Source: Microbulbifer elongatus
GTDB lineage: Bacteria > Pseudomonadota > Gammaproteobacteria > Pseudomonadales > Cellvibrionaceae
Length of the DNA stretch: 64,000 nt
NCBI RefSeq assembly: GCF_021165935.1
Contig: NZ_CP088953.1
Location: 3,822,501-3,886,500, forward strand
Reading direction: 5' to 3'
In this document: piece by piece, positions 27,944-36,734 of the stretch
How the letters are laid out: each line of letters starts with the position of its first letter
Position numbering within the stretch: position 1 is the first letter of the stretch
Position numbers and translations under genes: made by a program
Notes under the pieces: generated by a model
Seen by the model: the letters and a program-made list of their open reading frames with translations, nothing else
What the model was told of the DNA's origin: nothing
Databases searched by the model: none

Positions 27944-29203
27944 TCAGTCTGCCGCCAGATCTTGCCGCAGTGTGAGAATAGTAATGTCGTCGGGGAAGGA
28001 CTCGGCGGTATCCACCTTGAGTGCGGCACACAGGCTGTCGAGATCACCGCGGCTGCGATCAATCATCTGCAGTAGCTGCGCTTCTTTCTGCAGCAGATCG
28101 CCGTCCAGTAATTCGAGCACGCCATCGGAGCAGGTGACCAGCCGCCAGCTGGAGGGAAGCGTGCAGTGGCGCACCTCCCAGCCTCCGCGATGGAACAGCC
28201 CCAGGGGCCGTCCTTTACCGGCGAGCCAGTGGGCGCCCTCGCTGGTGACCAGGGCGGGCATTGGCACCTGGCCGGCGACCGCGTAATGCAGCTGCCGTGC
28301 GCGGCTGTCCACCACCCCCACAAACATACTGGCATGCTTGTCGAGACTGGTGCCAATCAACTCCGCATTGATCATCTCCAGAATATCGGTGAGATCCTTG
28401 TCGATGGTGTTGAGCTGGCTGAACAGTGGGCGCTCGCGCAGCAGATGCATGATGCTGTGCTTGATCAGCGCGGTGACCAGTGCCGAGGAAACACCATGAC
28501 CGGAGACATCCACCAGGTAGAAGCCCACAAAGCGCTCGCCAAACAGACCGTAGTCGATGAAGTCCCCACTGAGGTATAGGGACGGTTGCAGGCGGTAGGC
28601 GGCTTCGATTCCCGCCGGGTAATGGTAGGGGCTGCGTGGCAGCAAGTGTTGCTGCAACTGGCGGCCCGCTTCGTGATCCCGCTGCAGTAACTCGATATGT
28701 TCGTGCAGCTCCTGGTTGCGCGCTTCCAGTTGCTCCCGATAGGCGCGGTTTTCCCGCGCCAGATCCTGAGCTTCGGTCACCCGGGTAATGGCGTGGGTAA
28801 TGACGTCTTCATCGGCAACGGGCTTGAGCAGGTAATCACTCGCTCCCAGACGCAGGGCCTGCACCACGTCGCTGACCTCGCTGTTGGAGGCAAGCACCAC
28901 CACCGGGGTTTCCTCGCACATGGCCTTTACCTTGCGCAGTACTTCCAGCCCGCCCATGTCGGGAAGGTGCAGATCCGTTACCACCAGATCGTGACCGGCA
29001 GGATCAAAGCAGCCGATGGCCTCTACCCCGTTATCCACCAGGGTAACAGTGTATCCGAGCTTGGTCAGCGCTTTTTGGACCTGCTCCCGGCAAGGTTGAT
29101 CGGACTCGATCAGGAGCAGGCTGTGACGCCCACCGGCGCTCTTGCTGGCACCGGCAGTGTCATCGGAGGAGGGGGCTTTGGCCGTGTCAGAAATCGTATT
29201 CAT
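27944..29203 (-). CDS. Response regulator with PP2C (SpoIIE/RsbU-like) phosphatase output
   Basis: The 419-residue protein has a receiver domain (about 20-135; SLLLIESDQPCREQ, acceptor Asp in LVVTDLHLPDMGGLEVL, switch Ser in VVVLASNSEV, Lys in YLLKPVADED), a coiled-coil linker, and a PP2C-type Ser phosphatase domain (LSGDFIDYG, YLVDVSGHGVSSALVTALI, VTCSDGVLELL, FPDDITILTL) with its metal Asp residues intact. The likely substrate is the STAS protein encoded next (27004-27657). ATG 29203 overlaps the mlaA stop by 17 bases. Confidence 0.9.
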   Translation of the reverse strand: MNTISDTAKAPSSDDTAGASKSAGGRHSLLLIESDQPCREQVQKALTKLGYTVTLVDNGVEAIGCFDPAGHDLVVTDLHLPDMGGLEVLRKVKAMCEETPVVVLASNSEVSDVVQALRLGASDYLLKPVADEDVITHAITRVTEAQDLARENRAYREQLEARNQELHEHIELLQRDHEAGRQLQQHLLPRSPYHYPAGIEAAYRLQPSLYLSGDFIDYGLFGERFVGFYLVDVSGHGVSSALVTALIKHSIMHLLRERPLFSQLNTIDKDLTDILEMINAELIGTSLDKHASMFVGVVDSRARQLHYAVAGQVPMPALVTSEGAHWLAGKGRPLGLFHRGGWEVRHCTLPSSWRLVTCSDGVLELLDGDLLQKEAQLLQMIDRSRGDLDSLCAALKVDTAESFPDDITILTLRQDLAAD

Positions 29204-30137
29204 CCAGATCGCCGCCGAAATCGTCTTCCTGCTCGCCATCGTTGATCAGGAACTCCCGGCGCTGCAGGTAAGCGTCGCGCATGAGCACATAGCGGTCGCG
29301 ATCCCCCTGTAGCAGCGACTCCGCCTGCAGCAGGCTCGCGCGGGACTGAATGACATCCACCATTTTAATGGTGTATTCCAACGAATTGGGGTCCACGTAG
29401 TAGGTTAGCGGGTTGGTATACCACATTACGATGTCACCGGGGACATCGCGCACGGTAAACGGCCCCAAAAACGGCACTACCACATAAGGGCCAGAGGGCA
29501 CGCCCCAGACGGCGAGCGTCTGTCCGAAGTCTTCACCGTCACTGCGTTCCAGCCCCATATGCTGGGCCACATCAAACAAGCCGCCAATACCCACGGTGGT
29601 ATTGATCAGGAAACGGCCGGTGTCGTTGCCGGCCTGCTTCCACTTCCATTGCAGCACGTCGTTCAACACATTGTTGAGCTCGTGCACGTTGGAAAAAAAG
29701 TTGGAGATGCCGGTCTGCATGAAGATCGGCGTAATCTGACGGTAACTGGTGGCGGCAGGCTTCAGAAACCAGCGATCTGCAGTGTCATTGAGGCGGAACA
29801 TGGCGCGGTTGAACCCTTCCCAGGGATCGCGCTGTTCCGGCTCTTCGGCACTGGCGAATTCATCCGCCGGATCAAAACCGTATTCATCTTCCAGCGCCGA
29901 ACCAAAACCATCGTCGTCGGTATCCTCGCCACCGCTGGCGGTATCCGCGCCGGATTCTGCAAAAGGATCCGCATCCGAGCTACCGTCTGCTGGTGTCGGA
30001 GACTGGGGAGCAGAGGTGGCCGCCGGGGTGTCATTGGGGATTTCGGCAAATGGGTCCGATGCATCCTGCGCCAGAGCCAGTGGAGCCGAAAGAAAAGTGG
30101 CCAATACCAAGGTATTGAGTGTGGTGCGCTCAAGCAA
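29187..30137 (-). CDS. mlaA: MlaA/VacJ, outer-membrane phospholipid removal protein
   Basis: The MlaA domain (about residues 110-305) is clear: DPWEGFNRAMFRLNDTADRW, FFSNVHELNNVLNDVLQWK, FLINTTVGIGGLFDVA, DFGQTLAVWGV and YVVVPFLGPFTVRDVPGD. TTG 30137 was chosen because GAGGAG lies seven bases upstream and it opens a signal peptide (LERTTLNTLVLATFLSAPLALA); no ATG fits. Oddly, there is no lipobox Cys, although MlaA is normally a lipoprotein. A roughly 80-residue Asp/Glu/Pro/Ser linker separates signal and domain, and the C-terminus is Asp-rich. With MlaBCDEF it would return misplaced phospholipid to the inner membrane. Confidence 0.9.
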   Translation of the reverse strand: MLERTTLNTLVLATFLSAPLALAQDASDPFAEIPNDTPAATSAPQSPTPADGSSDADPFAESGADTASGGEDTDDDGFGSALEDEYGFDPADEFASAEEPEQRDPWEGFNRAMFRLNDTADRWFLKPAATSYRQITPIFMQTGISNFFSNVHELNNVLNDVLQWKWKQAGNDTGRFLINTTVGIGGLFDVAQHMGLERSDGEDFGQTLAVWGVPSGPYVVVPFLGPFTVRDVPGDIVMWYTNPLTYYVDPNSLEYTIKMVDVIQSRASLLQAESLLQGDRDRYVLMRDAYLQRREFLINDGEQEDDFGGDLDEYDF

Positions 30138-30224
30138 ATCCCTGCTCCTCGCAAAAAAATGACGTTTCTTCAAACCAGAATCTTTTGTGTACGTTTGCAC
30201 GATATTAACACTGGCTGTATTGCC

Positions 30225-30251
30225 AGCATAGCAGCTGGCAGTTTTGGCCAA
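30225..30251 (-). promoter_or_regulatory. Possible sigma-70 promoter of mlaA
   Basis: On the minus strand TTGGCC (30246-30251), 15 bases and TATGCT (30225-30230), with an extended TG before the -10. It lies about 90 bases before the TTG start of mlaA. The spacer is short, so this is tentative. Confidence 0.3.
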
Positions 30252-30298
30252 TGGCGTTGAGAGAGCACGCACTCTTTATGGGTGCGCCGCTACTGAAT

Positions 30299-31132
30299 TC
30301 AATGGGGATCGAGGGGCTGGAATCCGGCAACAATATCCAGTTGATGCATTTTCTGCAGCAGCTCTGTACCAAACCCCAATAATTGCCGGGGCTCCGGATG
30401 TTGCATATCGGTCGCCAGCTGGAGAATCAAATCCCGCGCGCTGGCCAGTTTTTCCTCCTGCGCCTGCTCCATCAACTGCAACAGGTGCAGGGTTGCCGGG
30501 TTGGTCGCCATAAACCGCACATCGTCGCTGCGGTTGCGGTACACCACCAGGCAGGTTATTTCCGCCCCGGGTTCAGTGGGCTGAAAGGCCGGACCAAGTT
30601 CGTGCACCGGAAATTGATAGCTGAGCCCCCACGCCAGGGGGGATACCAGCGGGGCCATATCCAGTGCCGATTCCGCCGAGTCGAAACCACATAACCCCTG
30701 CGGGAACGCCTCCGGGCTCACGTCCAGTGCCAGCTCCACCCATTCGTAATGCGCCAGCTCCAGGGTGAAAGGCGGATCCTGTGTACTGTGCGGGTTCTGC
30801 CCCCGCTCGTTCTGCAAGTAATTCAGGAACTCTTCGCTGATCTGCAGAAAGTAGGGGCTGTGGGAGCAATGATGCTGTACAAAATCCCGAACCATGGCGT
30901 GCCAGTGATCATCGGCGATGATGCTGCGCAATACCGGAAAGCCACTGGCTATAAACGATTCGATGTTGTTGTAAATCAGGTCGCGGTATATCCCCATACG
31001 GCGATCTTCGATCTCCGCCGGCGCCGCCACCTGATCCGGCGCACGCAGATGCGCGGCGAAATACTGCTGCATTAACTGGAAGCCGGCTTTTGGCACCGGC
31101 TCCGCCTTGTCGTCCATGGGATCATCGCGCAT
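30299..31132 (-). CDS. hvfC: HvfC/BufC-like DUF2063 partner of the MNIO enzyme
   Basis: The 277-residue protein has an N-terminal DUF2063 domain ([17 protein letters not shown], then [28 protein letters not shown]) and a C-terminal alpha/beta domain. HvfC-type proteins deliver the precursor peptide to the DUF692 enzyme and are needed for modification in characterised systems. ATG 31132 has GGGGAG seven bases upstream, and the gene overlaps hvfB by 11 bases, so the two are coupled. It is the last gene of the hvfABC operon; no DoxX (HvfD-like) gene follows. Confidence 0.9.
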   Translation of the reverse strand: MRDDPMDDKAEPVPKAGFQLMQQYFAAHLRAPDQVAAPAEIEDRRMGIYRDLIYNNIESFIASGFPVLRSIIADDHWHAMVRDFVQHHCSHSPYFLQISEEFLNYLQNERGQNPHSTQDPPFTLELAHYEWVELALDVSPEAFPQGLCGFDSAESALDMAPLVSPLAWGLSYQFPVHELGPAFQPTEPGAEITCLVVYRNRSDDVRFMATNPATLHLLQLMEQAQEEKLASARDLILQLATDMQHPEPRQLLGFGTELLQKMHQLDIVAGFQPLDPH

Positions 31133-32006
31133 TGAGCAGCTCCCCGGAATTTCCCGCGTTTTCCACAGGACCCACACCAGAGCTGGCGGCGCACTGGTAC
31201 TGACGCACCCGCTCCACTTCCAGGCAGAGCTCCGGTAACGGGGGAATATTGAAATCCCGCTCCAGCAACGTGGGCATTGGGCCGAATACGGCGTAGGCTT
31301 TCTGCAGCAGATCCCAGACCGGATCGATTACCGGCGCGCCGTGGGTATCCACTTTGAGATCGTCGGCCTCGTCATAATGGCCCGCGACATGCACGTAGCG
31401 GATACGCTCCGCCGGCAGGCCGCGCAAAAATGTTTCCGCGTCGTAGCGGTGGTTGATGGCGTTAACGTAAATATTATTGACGTCCAGCAACAGATCGCAG
31501 TCCGCCTCCTGCAGTACGGCGTTAATAAAAGCCAGTTCGCTCATTTCCTGGCCCGGCGCCGCGTAGTAGGAAACATTTTCCATGGCGATGCGCTGCTCGA
31601 GAATATCCTGCACACGGCGTATCCTGTTCGCGACATAGTGCACGGCTTCTTCGGTGAACGGGATTGGCAATAAATCGTACAGATGTCCGTGATCGGAGCA
31701 GTAACTCAGGTGTTCGCTGTAACAGCGAATATTGTGGGTGTGGATAAATGCTTTGATGGATCGTACCAGGGCCTCGTCCAACGGCGCTGGCGCACCGATA
31801 GAAAGGGAAAGACCATGAGTGACGAACGGGAAACGCTCGGTGATTTCGCGAAACCAGCGGCCGTAGCGGCCGCCGACGCCGATCCAGTTTTCCGGTGCGA
31901 CTTCGAGAAAGTCCACCACAGCCGGGTCCAGGGTTTCGCCCATCATCGAGCGTCGCAGCCCAAGGCCTGCGCCCTGGACCGGATATTGCCGTTGTCGATT
32001 ACTCAT
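31122..32006 (-). CDS. hvfB: HvfB/BufB-like DUF692 multinuclear iron oxidase (MNIO)
   Basis: The 294-residue TIM-barrel enzyme of the DUF692 family has conserved metal and active-site motifs in order: [73 protein letters not shown] and [11 protein letters not shown]. Family members oxidise Cys residues in peptide precursors to copper-binding heterocycles. The substrate is probably the Cys-repeat peptide encoded 28 bases upstream (32035-32355). Confidence 0.95.
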   Translation of the reverse strand: MSNRQRQYPVQGAGLGLRRSMMGETLDPAVVDFLEVAPENWIGVGGRYGRWFREITERFPFVTHGLSLSIGAPAPLDEALVRSIKAFIHTHNIRCYSEHLSYCSDHGHLYDLLPIPFTEEAVHYVANRIRRVQDILEQRIAMENVSYYAAPGQEMSELAFINAVLQEADCDLLLDVNNIYVNAINHRYDAETFLRGLPAERIRYVHVAGHYDEADDLKVDTHGAPVIDPVWDLLQKAYAVFGPMPTLLERDFNIPPLPELCLEVERVRQYQCAASSGVGPVENAGNSGELLNAR

Positions 32007-32034
32007 GGTCTTGAGGAGAAGAGTACCGACTTAT

Positions 32035-32355
32035 TCAGCCGCCGCACTTACCTTCGCCACATTTACCCTCTTTCTTTTTACCTTCACCACATTTGCCTTC
32101 GCCGCATTTACCCTCTTTCTTTTTGCCCTCGCCGCACTTGCCTTCGCCGCATTTACCTTCTTTCTTTTTACCTTCACCGCATTTACCCTCGCCGCATTTA
32201 CCTTCCTGTGGTTTGTCCTGGGCCATTTTGAGGTTGTAGCCGGCAGACAGCTCGGTGGCGGTGAACGGATTGGCCGCAGTGGAAGTACTGAGGGTGGCGG
32301 AAGCGATAAAGGCAGCACCAACGGCGGCTGCAATCGGCAGGTTCTTCTTGTTCAT
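32035..32355 (-). CDS. hvfA: HvfA/BufA-like Cys-repeat RiPP precursor (bufferin)
   Basis: The 106-residue precursor has a Sec signal peptide (MNKKNLPIAAAVGAAFIASA, cleavage probably near TAAN) and a short spacer. Its C-terminal half is three 15-residue units EGKCGEGKCGEGKKK plus a partial fourth, giving eight Cys. The only Cys are in EGKCG motifs, the type modified by DUF692/DUF2063 enzymes in Haemophilus HvfA and in bufferins that bind copper in the periplasm. ATG 32355 has GGAG seven bases upstream. It is the first gene of the operon with hvfB and hvfC. Confidence 0.93.
   Translation of the reverse strand: MNKKNLPIAAAVGAAFIASATLSTSTAANPFTATELSAGYNLKMAQDKPQEGKCGEGKCGEGKKKEGKCGEGKCGEGKKKEGKCGEGKCGEGKKKEGKCGEGKCGG
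32038..32205 (-). repeat. Coding tandem repeat, 45-bp units, in hvfA
   Basis: Three complete 45-base units and a 33-base partial unit encode EGKCGEGKCGEGKKK. The units are nearly identical at DNA level (synonymous changes only), so copy number may vary by slippage or recombination. Confidence 0.9.
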
Positions 32356-32420
32356 GGTAGATCTCCAGTTGGAAAAGTTAAGGCTCTTCACGCTTACGGC
32401 GTGTACACCGCCGCTCCCGG

Positions 32421-32426
32421 ATTATA
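32421..32426 (-). promoter_or_regulatory. Candidate -10 element upstream of hvfA
   Basis: A perfect TATAAT on the minus strand lies 66 bases before the hvfA start. No good -35 is seen at 16-19 bases, which would fit an activator-dependent (for example metal-responsive) promoter. The rest of 32427-32638 shows nothing identifiable. Confidence 0.35.
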
Positions 32427-32638
32427 GTGACTTGAGAGCGCAATGCCGTGCCTGTCAGACCAGTGGTTCAACTTTCAGGTTCAATGCCAATAGACGAAAA
32501 CCCCGAAACTGTGAACCAGGCCCACCGCCCGAATGTGTGCGGCTGAGGACTAGTCGCCCGGGCCGCGGAGTTCTTACACCCGCAGGTTCTTTTTTTTGTA
32601 CAGCGCTGTCAGAAGTGTGTCACGGTTCACAGGACCTT

Positions 32639-35600
32639 CTATTTCTGGATCTCGGACCAGATTTTACGCAGGCGCTTGATGGATACCGGCATCAGTGTCT
32701 TGAGCGTCTGCGCAAACAGAGAGACGCGAAATTCTTCCAGTAGCCAGCGATATTGCAGCAGGGCCGCATTTCCGGACAGGAGAAGAGGATCCCGCTTACT
32801 GGCGTAATCCGCGAACGGCTCCCGGGCCTCCTCAAATTGCGCGCTGAGTTTGCGGTCCCGGTTGGGATCCAGCGCGGCCTTCTCCAGTCGCAGTTCGATA
32901 CCTTTCAGGTAACGCCCGTACTGACGCAGCCACTCCAGCGGTGTGTGAAACAGGAAGCCGCGATAGAACAGACCGCTAATCTGTTGATTGATATCTCCCA
33001 CCGCCATGGCCACGGCGAGATTCTTCTGCTGCTTGATTTTCTTGCGCAGCGGCACCAGCTGGGCCAATGCCTTGACCAGCAGATCGCCCATTTCCTGGGC
33101 TACGGCGATCAGTTGCTCGCGGTTTTCCAGGGCCGCGAGAAAGTCCTGCTCGCTGCGTGGCCAGTTCTCCTCTTGCCAGAAACACTCGCGCACCGCTGCC
33201 ATCAGAATATCGTCTGCCACCTCCTCCCGGCGGCCGAGATCCACGGCGCTCAGCCCTAGCTCTTTGCCTTTGAGGAGTTCCTTGCGCAGATATTTCACCG
33301 GCTCCGGTAAATGCAGCAGCGCCAGGCGGCAGATACCGGCGCGGGTATAGCTGGTGGCTTCATCCGGGTTGTCCAGCAACTTCAGATCGACGCTATCTTT
33401 GTTGGCAATCAGTGCCGGATAGGCGCGCACCTTGAGCCCGCCCTGATCGAGCTGGTGGGTGTGGGGCAGCTCGCCAAAGTCCCACTGGGTGATGCACTCG
33501 CGCTCGAAGTCGTCACCGGCACTGGCCAGCTCCTGCTGCACGCGATCCCGGTAACGGGCCTGCAGCGCTGCAAGGTCCCGCCCCTGATCCAGCAGGCGGC
33601 CGTTTTCATCCAGCACCTGGATATTGAAACGGTAAAAGTCCTCCACGCCCTGTTCGGCGGAAATCCAGGCGGCCTCCGGCAGATCCTGGGCAGTCTGGCG
33701 TTTCAGCTCGTGGGCCAGCACCTGCCATAAAGGCGTATTGTCCGGCTGCATGCGCGGCAGCGCCTTATCCACAGCCGCGGGCACCGGCACGAAATACTTG
33801 CGGTACTGCTTGGGCAGGTTTTTCACCAGCGCGATGCACTTGTCCCGCAAAATGCCCGGCACCACCCACTGCAGGCGCGCGGCGGGCACCTGATGCAGAG
33901 CGCCAACCGGCACCTGAATGCTCACGCCGTCTTCTACACTGCCCGGCTCAAAGTGATAACTCAGCGGATACTCGATGCCGCCACTGGTGAGGGAATCCGG
34001 AAACTGGGCCTCGCCCACGTGGCCGGCGTCCTGCTGCATCATCCACTCGCGGGGGATAAACAACAGCCTCGGGTCTTTCTGTTCGGCCTGCTTGCGCCAC
34101 TTTTCAAAGCCCGCCAGGTTCACAATATCTTCGGGGACACGCTCGTCGAAGAAACGGAACACCACCTCGTCGTCCACCACGATATCCCGGCGGCGGGACT
34201 TGGCTTCCAGATCTTCCAGCTCTTCCAGCAGGTTCTTGTAGTGCTGGAAAAACTTGCCCTTGCCACGGTAGCGCTGTTCCACCAGCGCCTCGCGGATAAA
34301 GACTTCCCGCGCGGTGACCGGGTCCAGTTTGCCGAAGTGGATACGCTGCTTGTCCACCAATACCAGGCCGTACAGAGTGACCTTTTCAAACGCCATCACC
34401 GCGCCGGAGCGCGGGTTGTAGTGGGGCTCGAAATAATTGCGTTTGACCAGGTGCTCGGAGCAGCCCAGTACCCAGTCCGGTTCGATCTTGCCCACGGTGT
34501 GGGCAAACAGGCGGCTGGTTTCCAGCAGTTGCGCCGCCACCAGCCAGCGCGGAGGCTTTTTGAATTGTCCGGAACCGGGAAACACATGGAAACGGCGGTT
34601 GCGACAGCCGAGGAACTCCTTGTTCTCATCGCGCACGCCGATATTACCCAGCAGGCCGGGCAGAATCGCCTTGTGCACACTGGCGTAATCCGCCGGTTCC
34701 GGGTTCATTTTCAGATCCAGATCGCGAATGGCGATGCGCAGCTGGTGGTGGATGTCTCGCCACTCTCGCAGGCGCACCCAAGACAGATAGTTCTTTTGGC
34801 ACCACTTGCGCAGCTGGTTCTGGCTCAGTTCCTGGCGCTGGGCTTCAAAGCCGTCCCACAGATTCACCAGGGTCAGGAAATCCGACTGCTCGTGCTGCCA
34901 CTGCTTGTGCTTCTCGTCCGCCGCCTGACGTTTTTCTGCCGGGCGCTCGCGCGGATCCTGTACCGCCAGTGCACTGACGATAATCAATAGTTCACGCAGC
35001 GCTTTGGTGGGGCCGGACTCCAGCAGCATACGCCCGAGGCGCGGGTCCAGAGGCAGGCGCGACAGGGCGCGCCCCATTTTCGTGACACTACCTTTGCCGT
35101 CGACCGCTTTCAGTTCCTGCAGCAGGTTGTAACCGTCATTGATCAGGCGCTGGTCCGGCGGATCCACAAACGGGAAATCGCGGATATCGCCAATACGCAA
35201 CTGCAGCATCTGCAGAATCACGGCGGCCAGGTTGGTGCGCAGGATTTCCGCGTCGGTAAATTCCGGGCGCTGGATAAAGTCCGATTCTTCGTAAAGCCGG
35301 ATACACACACCGGCACTGACCCGGCCACAGCGGCCGGCGCGCTGGTTGGCACTGGCCTGGGAAATGGCCTCTACCGGCAACCGCTGGATTTTGCTGCGAT
35401 AGCTGTAGCGGCTGATACGCGCGGTGCCGGGGTCGATCACATAGCGGATCCCCGGCACGGTAATGGAGGTTTCCGCCACGTTGGTGGCCAGTACAATCCG
35501 GCGGCCCTTGTGCGGGGCGAACACCTTGCTCTGTTCGGCCAGGCTAAGGCGCGCATAGAGCGGCAGCACATCGATATGGGGCAACTGGGCGTCCCGCAGG

Positions 35601-36562
35601 GCCTTGGCGCACTCGCGGATTTCCCGCTCGCCGCTCATAAACACCAGAATATCGCCGCCGCGCCGGGGGGAGGATTTTTCCTCGTGTAACAGCTCTTCTA
35701 CGGCGCCGATAATCTGTTCATTGAGATCGGCATCGCTGTCTGCCGGTGGCCGGTAATGAATATCCACCGGATAGGTACGGCCGGAGACTTCGATGATCGG
35801 GGCATTGTCGAAATGCTTGGAAAACTTCTCCAGGTCGATGGTGGCGGAGGTAATGATGAGTTTCAGGTCCGGGCGTTTGGGCAGGACGGTTTTCAGGTAG
35901 CCCAGCAGAAAGTCGATGTTGAGGCTGCGTTCGTGGGCCTCGTCGATAATCAGGGTGTCGTAGCTGTTGAGCAGCGGGTCGCGCTGGATCTCCGCCAGCA
36001 GGATACCGTCGGTCATCAGCTTGATATGGGTGTGCTCGGTGCTCTGGTCGGTAAAACGCACCTGGTAGCCTACCGAGTCACCCAGGGGCTGGCCGAGTTC
36101 CTCGGCAATGCGGTTGGCCACGGTGCGCGCGGCGATCCGGCGCGGCTGGGTGTGGCCGATCTGGCCGAAGATACCGCGGCCCAGTTCCAGGCAGATTTTC
36201 GGCAACTGGGTGGTTTTACCGGAGCCGGTCTCACCGGCCACCACCACCACCTGGTTGGCCGCAATCAGTTCGGCAATCTCTTCCCGTCGCGCCACCACCG
36301 GCAGGCCTTCCGGCCACTCCACCCTGGGCAGTTTCTGCCTGCGTGCCTCCGCCAGAGCCACGGACTCTGCGATCTGGCGCTGCACCTGCCCCAGCATCCG
36401 ATCCGCCGGCTTGCCCTCTTTCAGCCGCCGGCGCGTATTGCTCAGGCTGCGCTTCAGGCGATAGCGGTCCCGCCCCATACACTGGGGGAGCAACTGCTCA
36501 CACTGCTTGAGCGTGGCCTGCGGGTCGAGAGGAACGGGGCTGCTGGGAGATTCGGGACGCAT
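32639..36562 (-). CDS. hrpA: HrpA, DEAH-box ATP-dependent RNA helicase
   Basis: The 1307-residue helicase matches the roughly 1300 residues of E. coli HrpA. Motifs in order: Walker A VVVAGETGSGKTTQLPKI, motif Ia HTQPRRIAARTVA, DEAH box LIIDEAHERSLNIDFL, motif III ITSATIDLEKF, motif V NVAETSITVPGIRYVID, and motif VI QRAGRCGR. The HA2/OB region and the large HrpA-specific C-terminal DUF3418 region follow. HrpA resolves stalled or collided ribosomes. It is monocistronic and divergent from the POT transporter gene. Confidence 0.97.
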   Translation of the reverse strand: MRPESPSSPVPLDPQATLKQCEQLLPQCMGRDRYRLKRSLSNTRRRLKEGKPADRMLGQVQRQIAESVALAEARRQKLPRVEWPEGLPVVARREEIAELIAANQVVVVAGETGSGKTTQLPKICLELGRGIFGQIGHTQPRRIAARTVANRIAEELGQPLGDSVGYQVRFTDQSTEHTHIKLMTDGILLAEIQRDPLLNSYDTLIIDEAHERSLNIDFLLGYLKTVLPKRPDLKLIITSATIDLEKFSKHFDNAPIIEVSGRTYPVDIHYRPPADSDADLNEQIIGAVEELLHEEKSSPRRGGDILVFMSGEREIRECAKALRDAQLPHIDVLPLYARLSLAEQSKVFAPHKGRRIVLATNVAETSITVPGIRYVIDPGTARISRYSYRSKIQRLPVEAISQASANQRAGRCGRVSAGVCIRLYEESDFIQRPEFTDAEILRTNLAAVILQMLQLRIGDIRDFPFVDPPDQRLINDGYNLLQELKAVDGKGSVTKMGRALSRLPLDPRLGRMLLESGPTKALRELLIIVSALAVQDPRERPAEKRQAADEKHKQWQHEQSDFLTLVNLWDGFEAQRQELSQNQLRKWCQKNYLSWVRLREWRDIHHQLRIAIRDLDLKMNPEPADYASVHKAILPGLLGNIGVRDENKEFLGCRNRRFHVFPGSGQFKKPPRWLVAAQLLETSRLFAHTVGKIEPDWVLGCSEHLVKRNYFEPHYNPRSGAVMAFEKVTLYGLVLVDKQRIHFGKLDPVTAREVFIREALVEQRYRGKGKFFQHYKNLLEELEDLEAKSRRRDIVVDDEVVFRFFDERVPEDIVNLAGFEKWRKQAEQKDPRLLFIPREWMMQQDAGHVGEAQFPDSLTSGGIEYPLSYHFEPGSVEDGVSIQVPVGALHQVPAARLQWVVPGILRDKCIALVKNLPKQYRKYFVPVPAAVDKALPRMQPDNTPLWQVLAHELKRQTAQDLPEAAWISAEQGVEDFYRFNIQVLDENGRLLDQGRDLAALQARYRDRVQQELASAGDDFERECITQWDFGELPHTHQLDQGGLKVRAYPALIANKDSVDLKLLDNPDEATSYTRAGICRLALLHLPEPVKYLRKELLKGKELGLSAVDLGRREEVADDILMAAVRECFWQEENWPRSEQDFLAALENREQLIAVAQEMGDLLVKALAQLVPLRKKIKQQKNLAVAMAVGDINQQISGLFYRGFLFHTPLEWLRQYGRYLKGIELRLEKAALDPNRDRKLSAQFEEAREPFADYASKRDPLLLSGNAALLQYRWLLEEFRVSLFAQTLKTLMPVSIKRLRKIWSEIQK

Positions 36563-36734
36563 GAAACCGCTTATTTGAATGACTGGAGATTCGGACTTGC
36601 CGTGTAAGGGCCGAAATTATACCTGCTGTGGACGGGCAAGACCTGTCCCTAAACTTGCCCCCGGCGCGCCCCGTCTATACTCAGGGCAATGGCGCCTATT
36701 GCAACCCCGCGCCCCGTGTTTTCCTGGAGTCTCC

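Noticed and set aside
32038..32205. Regular repeats considered as a CRISPR array
   Set aside because: The units are contiguous without spacers and lie in frame inside hvfA, encoding EGKCGEGKCGEGKKK.
33893..34990. 365-codon open frame opposite hrpA
   Set aside because: Antisense shadow inside a clear 1307-residue helicase gene.
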